Shown one piece after another: positions 1 to 12,559 of a DNA stretch of 64,000 nucleotides. Made by a program: the position numbers and the translations under genes. The stretch is from Patella vulgata (lineage: Eukaryota; Mollusca; Gastropoda; Patellidae): the NCBI RefSeq assembly GCF_932274485.2, contig NC_065886.2:13839501-13903500 (forward strand), read 5' to 3'. How positions within the stretch are numbered: the first letter of the stretch is position 1; each line of letters opens with the position of its first letter. The notes under the pieces are model-generated. The model saw only the letters and a program-made list of their open reading frames with translations, did not search any database and was not told where the DNA came from.

Positions 1-449
1 TTAGTTTCTAGAGTAGTGTTGAGTAATTAATTAAGAATAATGAGAATAATTGTGAAATAATCCTACTGTTTACATTTGAAAGAAAATGGATTGTTTGCCT
101 CAGTACTTCCTTAACCATATCACAACCTCAATTTCTTCCAATTCATACACAAGTTATTTTTCCATGCTGTCGTCTTTTACTGCAATAATTTAACTATGGA
201 AGAAGGCAATATGTGTCACAGGGAATTAATAAGCTTGCTTATATTAGTGACGACTTCCAATAACACAAGTCAAGAACAGTCTTACTGACTCCATGATAAC
301 AAACTAAAAATGCCTCTGAGCAAATCATGGGGAAATATCAGGCTTATTATATTCTTAGCCATTCTGAAGTCACTATTCCTTTTAGTAATGAGCAAGATGT
401 ATGAAATCCTATCAAATCCCACTAAGTAACAGCAAAATGTATTTAACCT
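1..449. other. Non-coding AT-rich DNA before the satellite
   Basis: No exon-like frame, repeat copy or RNA gene is visible. The 3' end runs straight into the 35-bp array. Confidence 0.6.
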
Positions 450-1436
450 ATTTTACTTCCTTCATCTGTACTGTTAGATCTATTTTACTTCCTTCATCTG
501 TACTGTTAGATCTGTTTTACTGCATTCATCTGTACTGTTGTTAGATCTATTTTACTGCATTCATCTGTACTGTTGTTAGATCTATTTAACTGCATTCATA
601 TGTACTGTTGTTAGATCTGTTTTACTGCATTCATCTGTACTGTTGTTAGATCTATTTTACTGCATTCATCTGTACTGTTGTTAGATCTATTTTACTGCAT
701 TCATCTGTACTCTTAGATCTATTTTACTGCATTCATCTGTACTGTTGTTAGATCTATTTTACTGCATTCATCTGTACTGTTGTTAGATCTGTTTCACTGC
801 ATTCATCTGTACTGTTGTTAGATCTATTTTACTGCATTCATATGTACTGTTGTTAGATCTGTTTTACTGCATTCATCTGTACTGTTGTTAGATCTATTTT
901 ACTGCATTCATCTGTACTGTTGTTAGATCTGTTTTACTGCATTCATCTGTACTGTTGTTAGTTTGTTTTACTGCATTCATCTGTACTGTTGTTAGATCTG
1001 TTTTACTGCACTCATCTGTACTGTTGTTAGATCTATTTTACTGCATTCATCTGTACTGTTAGATCTGTTTTACTGCATTCATCTGTACTGTTGTTAGATC
1101 TGTTTTACTGCATTCATCTGTACTGTTGTTAGATCTATTTTACTGCATTCATCTGTACTCTTAGATCTGTTTTACTGCATTCATCTGTACTGTTGTTAGA
1201 TCTGTTTTACTGCATTCATCTGTACTGTAGTTAGATCTATTTTACTGCATTCATCTGTACTGTTGTTAGATCTGTTTTACTGCATTCATCTGTACTGTTA
1301 GATCTGTTTTACTGCATTCATCTGTACTGTTGTTAGATCTGTTTACTGCATTCATCTGTACTGTTGTTAGATCTGTTTTACTGCATTCATCTGTACTGTT
1401 GTTAGATCTGATTTACTGCATTCATCTGTACTGTTA
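450..1436. repeat. 35-bp satellite, about 29 copies
   Basis: A head-to-tail array has a unit near TGTTGTTAGATCTRTTTTAC followed by TGCATTCATCTGTAC. The common unit is 35 bp; a 32-bp variant lacks one TTG. The first two copies read TTCCTTCATC instead of TGCATTCATC. Each unit carries the palindrome AGATCT and stops in every frame, so it cannot code. R (A/G) variants alternate along the array, which suggests higher-order shuffling. The 18-base string TTCACTGCATTCATCTGT recurs alone near 29155. Confidence 0.95.
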
Positions 1437-1520
1437 AATCATGTACTAGACAAGATCAAATCGATGACCCTCTGTAAATCCTACTGCACTGTCATGTATT
1501 CAATTCAGTTAACAAGGAAT

Positions 1521-1769
1521 AGAGAGAGAAATGGGTTTTAACGCTCGCTTGACACAAACTATAGGTCATTTTGTGACTAACATGTGGTGCAATTCTATTT
1601 CAAAAATTTGCTTGCATGTAGGGATCTTTGTCAGTGACAGGAAATTGGAGGACCTAGAGAAAATCCCCAAGGTAGGGCAGGCGTACAAGCATGGGATCGA
1701 AACCATGCCACATGACTCATTGACAGACCTCATGATCTACAGCGAATGCCTTAGACCACTCAATACCAC
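1521..1769 (-). mobile_element. SINE-A copy 1 (diverged)
   Basis: It begins on the plus strand with AGAGAGAGAAATGGG and continues through the GACACAAACTA, ATTTCAAAAATTTGCTTGC, GGACCTAGAGAAAA and GGGATCGAAACC segments of the family. The tRNA-like head is at the right end. An open frame over 1531-1797 is part of this element and not a gene. Confidence 0.85.
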
Positions 1770-2063
1770 TTATCATTCGAGGAGTCATCATATCTAACAA
1801 GTCTAGAATAACAGATACCACTTCTCATATCTAACAAGTTTTTGTTACAATTTTATATTTCAAGCACAGAACTACTATTGATTGTACAGCGGAACCAATT
1901 CAGAAATGACCCATTTTGTGGATGATTGCTTCAAATATTACCAAAATGTTATCTTTTTATGAAATATTCTATGTTTGGTTTAGATACTTTCATTTAACAT
2001 GCATCCACTCTGCATTTTGATATGTTGCCTTAGTTCAAGAAACAGTGAAATGTACTTTACATG

Positions 2064-2263
2064 TTGTTTCAGAAGTGTCCCTGAAAATAGCTATCTTGTT
2101 TCAAGAGATGTCCCTGAAATTAAGCATCTTGTTTGTTTTAGAAGACAGTGTTCCTGAAATTAGGCATATGGTTTTAGAAATGTCGCTGACATTAGGCATA
2201 AGTGTACCTGAAATTAGGCTTCTTGTTTTAAAAGTGTCCCTGAAATTAGGCATCTTTTCGGTT
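2064..2263. repeat. Short minisatellite, ~35-bp unit, about 6 copies
   Basis: Imperfect units around GTGTCCCTGAAATTAGGCAT with CTTGTTTTAGAA spacers. A 142-residue frame (2045-2473) crosses it, but its repeated EMSLKL-type residues come from the array. Confidence 0.8.
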
Positions 2264-2275
2264 AAGTATATACAA

Positions 2276-2331
2276 GATGAAATGGGGTATAACTTCCTAC
2301 TGTTCTGCTCCAACTGGGCTAATGAAGACAT
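2276..2331 (-). mobile_element. SINE-B 3'-tail remnant
   Basis: GAAATGGGGTATAACTTCCT and CTGTTCTGCTCCAACTGGGC match the 3' end of SINE-B (reverse orientation) as far as the AATGAAGAC segment. The rest of the element is absent. Confidence 0.75.
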
Positions 2332-3502
2332 GTCAAGTATATACGTAGTGGGTGTTTACTGTCAAGTTTTCCCCAGCCATTGGAGCCCTTGGTATGATTT
2401 TATTGTTTCCAATGACTTACTTCGCTCTAAGGTGTCTGTTGTTTGTCAGACTATTCTTTTATTTGTCCCTTGACTTCCTATTCAAATCTTTTAATAGTGA
2501 CTTCATTATTGTGCAAAGAAAATTTCCGGTACCGGTATATCAATTCAATTCCTGATAATAACAATATGTATTATGTTATGATCATATGGTAATTATTAAT
2601 AAAGCCATTGTTGTTTGACAAAAATAACACACAATAATCAGATACAGTGATTAGTAATCAACAAAAAACAGATTAATCGTGATCTCTGTTCGAATTTTCT
2701 TTCATCTCCCCAGACCTATCAATCACTCATTCTTAACAGCAGAGAACTTTATTGTGCCAGCGAAAAAACTCAGCACACTACAATATCATAAAACCGATAT
2801 TGTAATGTAATTTGTTAATAAAAAAATGCAAAGCTTTTGATGCCCGCTACTTTCATTTTCTGTTTGAAATAGAGATACAAAGGTCAATCAAACTACAAAG
2901 GAATCTTAATCATATTTACATCAAAACTTCCTATTGGATAATTGCATTTATAACAAAGCTTTCAGTTGGATAATTATATTTTTAACAATGCTTCCTATTG
3001 GATTATTAGATGAATATCGACCAATAAGAGATCATTACAGCTTACTTTCATTCTTATTATCAAAATTTGCCGAACCCAAGTTAATTTACGCTTCATATGT
3101 TTCTTGTCAATTACCCATGTAGCATTAGTCACGCTAGAATCGCAGGCAGTGACGGAATGGTTTTAAATCTATATATGGTAGTGTTATCTCCTATTGATCA
3201 AAAAGAAGAACTCCATAAAAATCTTGATTTCTTTAATTTACTTCTTTTCTATTGTCTGTGATCAGTTATAATACAATCTAAATATCAATATCACTTATTC
3301 TAAAACTCATTCTTATTGATTTATTGCAATCCAATTACTGATTAAATCAGAATTTTCCACTTAGAAGTTCAATAATACACAATGAAATCTAATTGTAGCT
3401 TTAAATCTCGGAAATATCCAAGTCATCACTGTCTCCTTCAGTGAGTGGTGGGGGGGGGTTAAGATGAAATATAAAAAATGTTGTTTTCAATTTGCTGTTG
3501 CA
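2332..3502. other. Intron/intergenic AT-rich DNA
   Basis: No recognisable exon. A weak ~36-bp repeat (CTATTGGATAATT, TTGGATAATTATA, CTATTGGATTATTA) lies at 2925-3010. A G run lies near 3449. Confidence 0.5.
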
Positions 3503-3755
3503 GAGAGAGATAGAAAAGAACTTATCAATATCATTCACTCACGCAGCTTACATGTAGGTCATTTTGGAACTAACATATAGTAAATTTCATTTTCATTATT
3601 TACTTGCAAGTACATGTAGAGGCCTTTACCAGTGAAGGAAATAACAGAACCAAAGAAAACCCAAGGGGTTTGGCGGGAGTCTTTCTCCTCGCTGTCAGAC
3701 ACAATCCTGGAATGAAAGCCAGGACACTTGCATCAGTGACAGACACCTACGTACA
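3503..3755 (-). mobile_element. SINE-A copy 2, old, with a TACATGTA insertion
   Basis: Recognisable from GGTCATTTTGGAACTAACAT, the ATTATTTACTTGCAAG segment and AGAAAACCC. The family position normally reading CGTAGGGG here reads GTACATGTAGAGG (TACATGTA at 3611-3618). Confidence 0.7.
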
Positions 3756-6614
3756 ATCTAAAATACATGCATTTCCAAAATGAGTACAGGTTTCAAAGAT
3801 ACCAGAATCATTCTTTAAATAAATATCAGTAGGAATTGCAAATACATTTTGGGTCATGACACTTGCCAGGATCTAGCTGTTAAAGCTCTTGTATTATACG
3901 CAGCTGTATCAAAGATTGCATCTTAATCAAAGTTTCATCTCTCTCTCTTTAATAGAAAACATCGCTTTTGAGTGAAATATACCAGAGTTATATTGAGATT
4001 GAGATGTAATCATGTAGAATCTCCATGTTGCTTCCTCACACCACCAAGCTATAATCGTCATATTATCTTCTATTCTTCCAACATTTTAAATGGAATCAAT
4101 AAATATCTCCTCACTGGTTAATAATACTGTAAAAAAAATCACCCCCAACCTACTGACAACTGTAAAAGCCTCGTCAGCAAGGGATTAAAGCAATATTCTT
4201 AACACAATAAAACGGAAACCAATCTCCAATCTATACCTCCTTACAACATTGTATTTTTTAACCAACACATTATTACCATCTTTCTCCAGTAGCGAATAAT
4301 AATTGATAAATTCTTGTATCAGGCTTTTAAATCAGTTTTTGACAAACAATTACGCTTAATCTTCCCCATTAACCACATGGTGTTTTGAATTCCATATCTT
4401 TTTTTAATATGGTAACAAGCGACAACTCATTTTAGCGTCTCTCTATTTTTTTTCTTCTCAATCTATAATCTGTTCACGATTTGGGATAATTATCGTTTTT
4501 CACACAATTATAATTGTAGTGAAACTGTTAAAGCGTATTAAGAACTATTGTAAGCGAGAGTAATCTATTTCGATTGGCCAATATTGATCATGGTCATACA
4601 TACCGTACACAGGGCTTAAATTTCAACAAGTTATTATTCAACATGAGCTGTAATCTTCGAGTGGCAAGGGTCTCGTAACATGTTTTTTTTACAATTCTGA
4701 TACAAGAGAGTTCTCACCCTCAGGTCAAGAAAGTTGTTATGGAGTTTTACATTCATTACCGCGATTACCATGAACATACATGCATGCCAACTTTTATGTT
4801 TTTACTTCTTCTTCACTTGTAACTTAACTCAACCACTGACACCCCCCCCCCCCCAACCCCTGCAAATTAAAGACAAATTTAATCAGATCTGAAATCTATA
4901 TTTTTTCTGTGATCAGACCATTCTCACTAGGTCTAATAAAAGAGTGCGACACCAGGCATGGACAATGTCCTAAACTTAAGAAATAGAATCCTAAAATCTA
5001 ATCCATAGGTTCCTTTATCAAAACTTTGTCTCCATGACAATAAAAATACAAATCAGTAAACTTTTAGAGGCCCCAAAGACTTTCATGGATAGCTGTCTAG
5101 AGGTACCTTCACTATTCAAATTGGCATCAGGCCATGGGACCTCTGGGTTGTTTTTTTTATCCGCTGGGTATGGATGTGACAGCAATCATATTCAAGAAAT
5201 TGTGCCCTTTCCACTAGTTGTGCCCAAACTTTATTCAATACAGAAATCTACATTTCAACCCCTGTATGTATGTATGGATATGATAACATTTAAATTCAAG
5301 AAATTGTGCCCATTAGTGGTGCCCAGTGCAGAAATGTACATTTCCAGTTACATCTGAAATCCGAGCTTCAGAATTAATGCCAATGATTTTATTACAAACA
5401 ATATAGATTCAAGTTTAGATATAAATCTTTATACTATTGAATTAATGTTACACCTGGGTAATCATTTAAATTATTCAATTTTTCACATGACAGAGTTAAA
5501 AGCTGTATTACTCATGCACTATAGTTCTAATAAAACCAGATCTGCCATAAAGACACATTCCTTTGATGTCTTCCTACCAAAACTTATCAAACATGATTTT
5601 TCCATTATCTGAGTTGCATGGAGGGATGGATCCTTTTTTTTCCACCATTTCTATAGAGCTATCATTATTATTTCACTAGTTGTTGTTAGTTGTATTCAGG
5701 TCATTATTGCTAATTCAACAATGTAAGCTTGTCATTTATACATGTGAAATCGTAAGTAATGGTGTATATTTTACAGCCCAAAGAGATCACCATTAAAAAT
5801 ACATTATTGCATCATATCAAACAGCTTTTTACCGCATGCAAAAGCCCACACTCACTTTAAAAAAATTAACTAAATATATACATAATCTCCAACTTCTTTT
5901 TTATGGCAACTGCATGCTGGCTGGGAGGAGGACTAGAAGCAACTTTTGATTATTAATCTTCCCCCAAAGATTTGCCTAGACATATTGTTAATTTCTAAAA
6001 ATCCTATAAACTGGCTTAAACCAATAAGATGTATGATGATAATCAAAGTTAATTTTTAGGTGTGATGTAAATTTAACACAATTTATGCAACCCACAAAGG
6101 CTGCGTATTGCAATGCAAAATCAAATTGCATTACATCCAAGTTTTAGAAATATCAAATTTAATGAAACCGACTCTATTAATATTTTACTTTTTCAAAGAG
6201 GTCAAGTCATTTTAAAGCATGGTAGACTTTGGTACTGAAAATATTGGCCCAACTAAGTACCATGGAAATCTACCAACAAGAACTAGATCGACAGCCAACA
6301 GTACGACAGAAGGCCTAAAAAAAACCCTTAGAAATAAATCTTCAATGGCAAGACTTCCATCAAGAAAATTGACCAAGATGCTATTGTTTCCGGTTTTTTT
6401 TAGCATGTTGACAATTTTGTCAATTGTCAGTCAGTAGTGACAGGAAGCCAGTGGTTCCCGTTTCTTGAACCAACACTTCCCTTTCCTTTCATCGATATTA
6501 AACAGCAATTAACTTCCTTTCTATAATTTACATCGTCAGTTCAACATGGAGAATGAACTCAATTATAAACGGATAAAATCGTACTTCATTAGCATTAATA
6601 GGTTTTGCCTGTGC
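3756..6614. other. Long non-coding stretch
   Basis: AT-rich DNA with a C run at about 4842-4855 and the duplication listed at 5165-5348. No exon with Ig or other domain motifs was seen on either strand. Confidence 0.5.
5165..5348. repeat. Twofold ~100-bp tandem duplication
   Basis: TTCAAGAAATTGTGCCC occurs at 5191 and 5294. Both copies are preceded by a GTATGGAT-type segment and followed by a GTGCCCA ... CAGAAAT ... TACATTTC segment. The 107-residue plus-strand frame at 5034-5357 covers both copies and shows no domain. Confidence 0.7.
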
Positions 6615-6732
6615 AGCCATCTTGAGCAGTGGGAACCTCAAGTAAACCCATGAGGTTAGACAGACGACCCTACACTTTGTCACACAATTGAAAGCTAGAA
6701 ACCACACAGGTGGATTGTTGACAGATCTTAAA
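6615..6732 (-). mobile_element. SINE-A copy 3, internal fragment
   Basis: The segment AGCAGTGGGAACC ... AAACCCATGAGGTTAGACAG ... GACCCTACACTTTGTCACAC matches the core-to-box-B part of SINE-A. Both ends are lost. Confidence 0.65.
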
Positions 6733-6868
6733 TGTATAATCTCCATGGAATTTATAATCTGCCATATCATATTCTATTCTAAAAGTTTTAAAAACACAGA
6801 CAGATACAATACAATGATCCGATAGTACAATGTATGTTAATCTACGACATTGATTAGAATGTTGAGTC

Positions 6869-7129
6869 AGGGTAGCTCAGTGAGTATAGATGTTGTCTCA
6901 GGGTTAGATACAAGCATGGATTTACCTTGTCAGTGATGTAGGACGGAGTTGTTGGCAAGGAACAGTTTCTAGTCGTTAGTGTGCACATGAAAGAACCCTT
7001 GAAAGGTGGACTGTGATGAAGAGTATGTGGGAACAGTTTCCCTCATACATGTAGCACACTGTGCCGTACATTTTTATTACTGCACTGTTGGGACAGAAAT
7101 ATAGGATGTTATACCCCATTTCATTTCAA
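6869..7129 (+). mobile_element. SINE-B copy with head and tail
   Basis: The head GGTAGCTCAGTGAGTATAGA is an A-box-like tRNA start. The tail ends ATACCCCATTTCATTTCA. The family site CCTCATAGCACACTG here reads CCTCATACATGTAGCACACT, so a TA has become TACATGTA (7046-7053). Confidence 0.8.
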
Positions 7130-7345
7130 CCAATAATATTGTAATAATTGATATTTTACTACTTTGAGGTGTGTTATACTTTAACTTTAACCTGATTTAT
7201 GATGGAACTCATTTTGCTATCAGTGGTCACATATTGTTATGATACAGACAACTATGGAAATCAATACAACTGATAATTAATGTAGGTCAAATTTAATGCA
7301 ATTAAAATCATTTCTCTCAATCTGTATTGTAACACATAATTCAAG

Positions 7346-7576
7346 AGAGAGAGAAATGGGGTTTAAGTCCATTCGACACAAACTAGGTCATTTCGGGACT
7401 AACACATGGTTCAATTTTATTTCAATAATTCGCTTGCGCGTAGGGGCCTTTAGCAGTGGGAGGAAACCAGAGGACCCGGAGAAAACCCACGAGGTTGGAC
7501 AGGCGACCCTTCTCCTTGTCACGTACAACCGGGGATTCGAAACCCCGCCAGTTGACTCAATGTCAGACCTTATGAT
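7346..7576 (-). mobile_element. SINE-A copy 4 with 12-bp target-site duplication
   Basis: The perfect direct repeat ACATAATTCAAG flanks the element at 7334-7345 and 7577-7588. The copy keeps box B (GGGGATTCGAAACC) but stops before the A-box half of the head, so it is 5'-truncated. Truncation plus a TSD indicates LINE-type priming. Frames over 7296-7610 on both strands are element sequence. Confidence 0.92.
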
Positions 7577-7604
7577 ACATAATTCAAGGTTACACTTGTT
7601 CATC

Positions 7605-7757
7605 AACTAATATTCAAAGGTAGTAATGCTCAACTCGAGTGGTTTTAATCCAGGATTGTATCCTACAACTGTCCTTTATCAACCTGTCTTCCTTCATCAT
7701 TAGACCAGTTGGTACTGAACAGTGGGATGATCAACCCCATTTCATTTCAGTAACAAC
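7605..7757 (+). mobile_element. Degraded SINE remnant
   Basis: GTGGTTTTAATCCAGGATTG resembles the SINE-A box-B region in plus orientation. GGATGATCAACCCCATTTCA resembles the common SINE 3' tail. The middle cannot be aligned. Confidence 0.45.
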
Positions 7758-9616
7758 CGGTCTTAACAAGTTTGTTGCTTGAGGATTACTTCCTTTCAAT
7801 TAATTCAAGGATCTTTTTCCTTTTCTGCCCACAAATGCATCACAAATTCAATATAAATTTGCAATTTCCTTGAGGCATTAACAGATGTTACTGAATACCA
7901 GCAATAACAACACAGTATTTGAAATTATATATTCCAATCATTACCACGTGTAGGTAAAAATTGAGACAAACAGACATTGAGACAGAAGAATTGTCATTGA
8001 ACCAATAACGTCATGAGGGAGCCAGAACAAATTTACACATAACAAGATGTATTAACTTTTTACAGTCCGGTGAGACTGGTTGTCCAACGTAATCAGACAT
8101 CCAAATTGTTCATTCATGCAAAATACTACCAAAGCCAAATGAGAAATCACTAAAAAAAACCACAGAATCACAAAAACTACACAACTTCGAGCTAGTCATT
8201 GGCTTGCAGGCCAGACTTTATTACTTAATTCTACCAATCAGGTTAAAATTGAACATTTGTTGTTGGGCTCTATTAGTTCCAGAGAGTCTGCTTTGTATAA
8301 TAACTGGTTAATCAAGTCAACAGACTGGATAATACGTATTAAGCCAGGTTCTACTCTGTCGCATTCCAAGTATCACTTAAGCTTATAAAAGGACAGTATG
8401 ATACCAGTTAGAAATAATATGTGTTCATTTTGAGCCGACGATAACACCACCAATACCCTCAAGAAATTCTATCTGATGATTTAATTTTACAACTGAATCA
8501 TCAGCATCCTGGAAATGTCTTTTTGAACAGAATGACTTGTCGATACATGTACATGTCTATACATAACTACAGTCTTAACACAGACTGACTGTCAATTACA
8601 GATGTATGCCTCACAGATATGCATCTGGTCAAATGAAAATGAAATTGGGTTTAAGGTTCTACTTTTCAACACCAACTGCAGCCATAAGGGAAATATTGTC
8701 TGCTTAGCAGCATTTACCAATCTACAACAAATTCCAGCAGTCAAAATTTTTTTTTATTTCCACCCCAACGAGTAAGCACACATGTGGATCTCTTTTTTTT
8801 CGTAGCATCAGGAGTAGCTGCTTTTTCCTGGCTGGGCCATCTGTCCTGTACCACACTGACTGATCACATGGACCTCCTGTTTCGTGAGCTAGCACCTTAC
8901 TACAAGGCTGTATGTTCACATACATTTTAAATAAGATTTGGTAAATTGTGACACCTTCCTCTACAGCTACATGTACATGTATGTTGGTGACGAGATTTAT
9001 CTCAATGACGTAAACAGTCGAACAATGCTAATGTGAGAAAGTCATTTCATAAAACCTCTGCAATCTGACGCCCAATGATAATCTTGTTTCTGCCGACATT
9101 GTTGAATATAAAATATCTTATAATATAATATCTTATAATATAGTATTTTAACCTGAATATTTATTCTCAATGTGAAAATGGTTATTCAGTCATTTTTGGC
9201 AAATGCATTCTGGTCAAACGGAGTAAGCAACTTTTTTTTTAAATCTCATAAACATAAATAGAAGTATTAAATAATCTAAAATATTTGGTAATCAGTTGGT
9301 ATAAGATGTAAAACATATTAAATATACAACACAAAGAGAAAGGATTTCACAGTTGTTGGCTTATAACTGTCCCCAATAACAAAATAAAAGTACAAAAAGG
9401 TTCATGTCAAATGTTGAAAGTCAATCAAATTACTATCATTTAGAGTAAATCTGTTTGTACTGAGCAGGAATTGACTAAAACCCTTCCCTGATCTACAATA
9501 GACAGTTGTGTAGCTTGAAACAAATGAAAGGCGAAGGCGAGTGTTTATAGAAAATCCTGCGTATTACTCGACAACGCGTGTCGATTTAATTTTCTATTGG
9601 AAAAATAGAATGTCAA
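7758..9616. other. Non-coding stretch
   Basis: Unique AT-rich DNA. A minus-strand frame at 8722-8925 contains GTGCTAGCTCACGAAACAGG, which faintly resembles the SINE-B head, so I do not call it a gene. A small TATAATATCTTA tandem lies at 9112-9148. TACATGTACATGTA at 8971 is a stacked octamer. Confidence 0.5.
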
Positions 9617-9621
9617 TTTAA

Positions 9622-9880
9622 GTTGGTCGATGGGCAATCCCCTGGAGGCTTTGTAGGATAACGTTGCCTACAGCCAGATGTAGCAAAGGAAGGAATAGCC
9701 TGACAGATGCATAAAGAAATTTATTTGTTGAAAATGCAGCCGACTTGGTTTCCATCATTCTAGGGGGCTGTCTTGTGGAACGATAATGAAAACCTGGATT
9801 ACGCTTTTCAAATAATGGACATTTTGACCTAAGATGTGCACAAACCTGGAAAATAACCTCTGATTTATTCATCGACCAAC
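9622..9880. mobile_element. Possible short inverted-repeat element
   Basis: GTTGGTCGATG at 9622-9632 has its exact complement CATCGACCAAC at 9870-9880. The interior has an 84-residue minus-strand frame with no recognised domain. Without a second copy this is only a suggestion of a MITE. Confidence 0.3.
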
Positions 9881-9885
9881 ATTAC

Positions 9886-10742
9886 AAGAGAAATCACATC
9901 AGAACAATCTTTGTCACTAAATAATACTACAAGTAAAACAATAAAATTGCAACGTTGTGAGTCTGTTGGGTGTTTTTCTTGACAAAATTTTTTCAAGCTC
10001 CATTATTGCGGCATGCATGTGTAACTTCCTTTACTTACAAACTGTTCTACAGAACTGGTGACAGGTTCACTATTTTAATAAGACAATGGTTCTATTATTG
10101 TTTTTGTCAATCTTTGCATGGAATGTTGGTGATTTTTTTTTTTTTTGCTTTTTAAAAACATTATTACAAAGATTTAAGATTTTAGTCTCATTGTAAAAAC
10201 AGATCTTGCAATAAAATACAGAGAAAAAAATATTAAGTTCTAAGTAAATGCACAGTATAAGTTACGAAATCTTTTAACTCCAGCAATTTTTTAGGGGGGT
10301 GAATGGGAGATTTTCAATCGACAAGATCCTAATGTAGAACTTTCTGAAGATCGACATAGGTTGTTTTTTTTCTTCTGAAGCTTACTTTTAATGGCAGCAG
10401 GTGTGTTGATGCACCAGTAAAACGTGCAATATTGTTTTATGTCCACAATAAAAGCTTTTACTATTCCCTTTAGATTTACAGATTGAGGAAGAAAACATTG
10501 AAACACATGTGACTTTGCAACTCTTAAATTTAATAACATCCGCAATTCGTGTGAACTCACAGAAACGCATTATCAGAGTTTGTCTTTTACAAGCAATGTC
10601 ATTAATGTTCAATCCCCAATTTGCCACTGTGCAGGTACATTGTCACTCACAGCATGTACAATGTAGGATGACATATACCTGTCATAGTTAGTACGTACAG
10701 TTGGTGCAAAAATGTAAAGCACTGAACCCAATTTCAAATCCA
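9886..10742. other. Non-coding stretch
   Basis: T-rich runs near 10132-10146. Short overlapping frames at 10291-10691 show no domain and have no convincing splice sites. Confidence 0.5.
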
Positions 10743-10899
10743 GGGGCCTGTTTCATGAAATTTTAACTAAGATAAAATCCAAATTTTAGTAATTTGATTG
10801 GATAATATTAGGTTGATTTTAGTGTTTAGCCAATCAAAATTGAAGTATCTACTAAAATTTTGATTTTATCTTTAGTTAAGATTTCGTGAAACAGGCCCC
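10743..10899. mobile_element. Palindromic MITE, 157 bp
   Basis: Begins GGGGCCTGTTTCATGAAA and ends TTTCGTGAAACAGGCCCC. The arms pair for about 38 bp (TTAACTAAGATAAAATC against GATTTTATCTTTAGTTAA), and the middle is also partly symmetrical (TAATTTGATTGG / CCAATCAAAATT). No coding capacity. It is a non-autonomous DNA transposon by structure. Confidence 0.85.
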
Positions 10900-11823
10900 A
10901 GATTTTATAAGCTAACAATAGTGACAATCACATTTGTATTACCCTTTAACCAAACTTTTTGATTTGAAAAAGGAAGAACTGTGACGATGGAACTTGCTAC
11001 ACTGTACTAAAATGTACTTAACTACGATTCTTGAACTGTCTGTATAACCCTACAGAAGTACTTCTATTTTTGATCATGCGACTAACTGATTCATTATAAG
11101 TCTCACTGAATTTAATTGAATTTTGATTTAATATCAGAATGCAATACATTTTGAATACTGTATCACAATCTAAATGAAGTAGTAATATTGTTATCATCAA
11201 TCTGAATAACTCAAATCATGTCGTATCTTTGAAAGATGTTAAAGAATAACATAATTTTGCAATTTATAGCCTCCTGCGGAAAACAACCTACATTATCTCA
11301 AATAATCATTTGATAATATCCAACTTTTTAAATGAGTTAGCAATGAAAATCATGTTTGTTTATATTTAATTAGGAAAGGACATTATTTGAGTGTGGTTTA
11401 TTAAACAGTGTTTATGCTGCTCCAATTTTTAATCAATAATCATATTTAACAGTTAGCGTGATTAATGACAGTAAATTATTCTAACTGGAATAAGCTTATT
11501 GCCACTTTATCCACTGTCAAGTATATCACTTGTCACTTCAAGTTCTTATTAAAACATGATGTACCACCTGGAAGCATCAGGCTTGGACTGCATTGTGATG
11601 TGATTGTTCAGTAAATTTAAGGATTTTCAGAGGTGCATATTGAATAGGTTGTGTAAAATAAAGCTACACATACATGTGGGTCTAGATTTAATATTTTGAG
11701 GATCACAGGCCCCAATGAGGATCTGGATGTACATGTACATGATCAGATAACCACCTCCCCACCAAATAAATGTACTTTATGTTGACAAGAATGCATATCC
11801 TTCTTAGAGCCATGGACTGTTAC
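10900..11823. other. Non-coding stretch
   Basis: Unique AT-rich DNA. GTACATGTACATGATC near 11730 carries the TACATGTA octamer. No exon was found. Confidence 0.5.
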
Positions 11824-12105
11824 ATTTTTTGGACAATTCCTTAATTTTCCACAGCTTTCTAATTGAATATTTGACATTTAATTAAGAAAGCAAACCAAAA
11901 TTCAACAGTAGTCTTTCAAAAGATTTTACCCACCATTTGTAGGTTGCTTGGGCTTGTTTTTATGTATGAATAGGAGGCCAAATGTTGCACATTGTCAATT
12001 TATTTGTAAATACTGAGCAGAATCGATATCTTTCAAGTTACATTCCTTTCAGAGATTCAACTTTCACAAATTCCTCAAATGACAATCTGAGCTTTAACAG
12101 AAGTG
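11824..12105 (+). repeat. Family F dispersed repeat, copy 1
   Basis: Shares TTTTTTGGACAATTCCTTAA, TTTAATTAAGAAA, TTTGTAAATACTGA, ATTCCTTTCAGAGATTCAAC and CTCAAATGACAATCTGAGC with copies near 39.5, 53.4, 60.9 and 63.7 kb. Boundaries are approximate. Class unknown. Confidence 0.7.
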
Positions 12106-12131
12106 CAACACTATAACCTTTATACAGTGGT

Positions 12132-12461
12132 GCTCACTAGCCTGGAGGTCGGGTGTTCAATCCCTGCATTGGCTGAGAAAGTTCATCCAGATTTTCAGGC
12201 GTGGTTCCCCCTTATCTGTGATGCAGGACAGAGGGCCTAACAAGGACAGCTGTCTAGTCCATCAGATGGGACGGAAAACCAAGGTCCTGTGTACATATTG
12301 GCATGCACGTAAAAGATCACTTGGCAATTGGAAGTCGATGTAAGAGTAGGCTGTAGCGCCGCTGTCCGGGCAAAATTTCCCTCATAGCACACTGTATGGT
12401 GTATGCATGTCTTTATTAGCCATGTTCGGAGCAGAACAGAAGGTTGTTTAACCTCATTTCA
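12132..12461 (+). mobile_element. SINE-B, 5'-truncated, with 13-bp TSD
   Basis: TTTATACAGTGGT flanks it at 12119-12131 and 12462-12474. It lacks the first ~30 bp of the head and begins GCTCACTAGCCTGGAGG. It includes box B (GGTGTTCAATCC), the CACGTAAAAGATC motif and the GCACACTGTATGG segment. It sits in the intron 100 bp downstream of the turtle-type exon, in the antisense orientation to that gene. Confidence 0.93.
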
Positions 12462-12559
12462 TTTATACAGTGGTACATGTATTGGGACCAAATATGGATT
12501 GTATGGTGTGTTTAAGGGATACAAGTGTTTGTGAGTCAAAAAACATACCCAGTACTTAC

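Noticed and set aside
450-1436. CRISPR-like array of 35-bp repeats
   Set aside because: There are no unique spacers; units abut directly. It is a satellite in eukaryotic DNA.
1531-1797. 88-residue plus-strand frame
   Set aside because: It lies within SINE-A copy 1. The same residues (GRKPEDPEKTHEVGQA-type) recur in frames at 7296, 27532, 27735 and 31428 because the SINE recurs.
2045-2473. 142-residue frame
   Set aside because: Half is a 35-bp minisatellite and half is a SINE-B tail remnant.
6869-6920. tRNA gene (A-box-like start)
   Set aside because: No cloverleaf: acceptor ends do not pair and the sequence continues into a SINE-B body. The same holds for all the other A-box hits.
8722-8925. 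Basic 67-residue minus-strand frame
   Set aside because: Includes sequence resembling a SINE-B head; no domain or splice sites.
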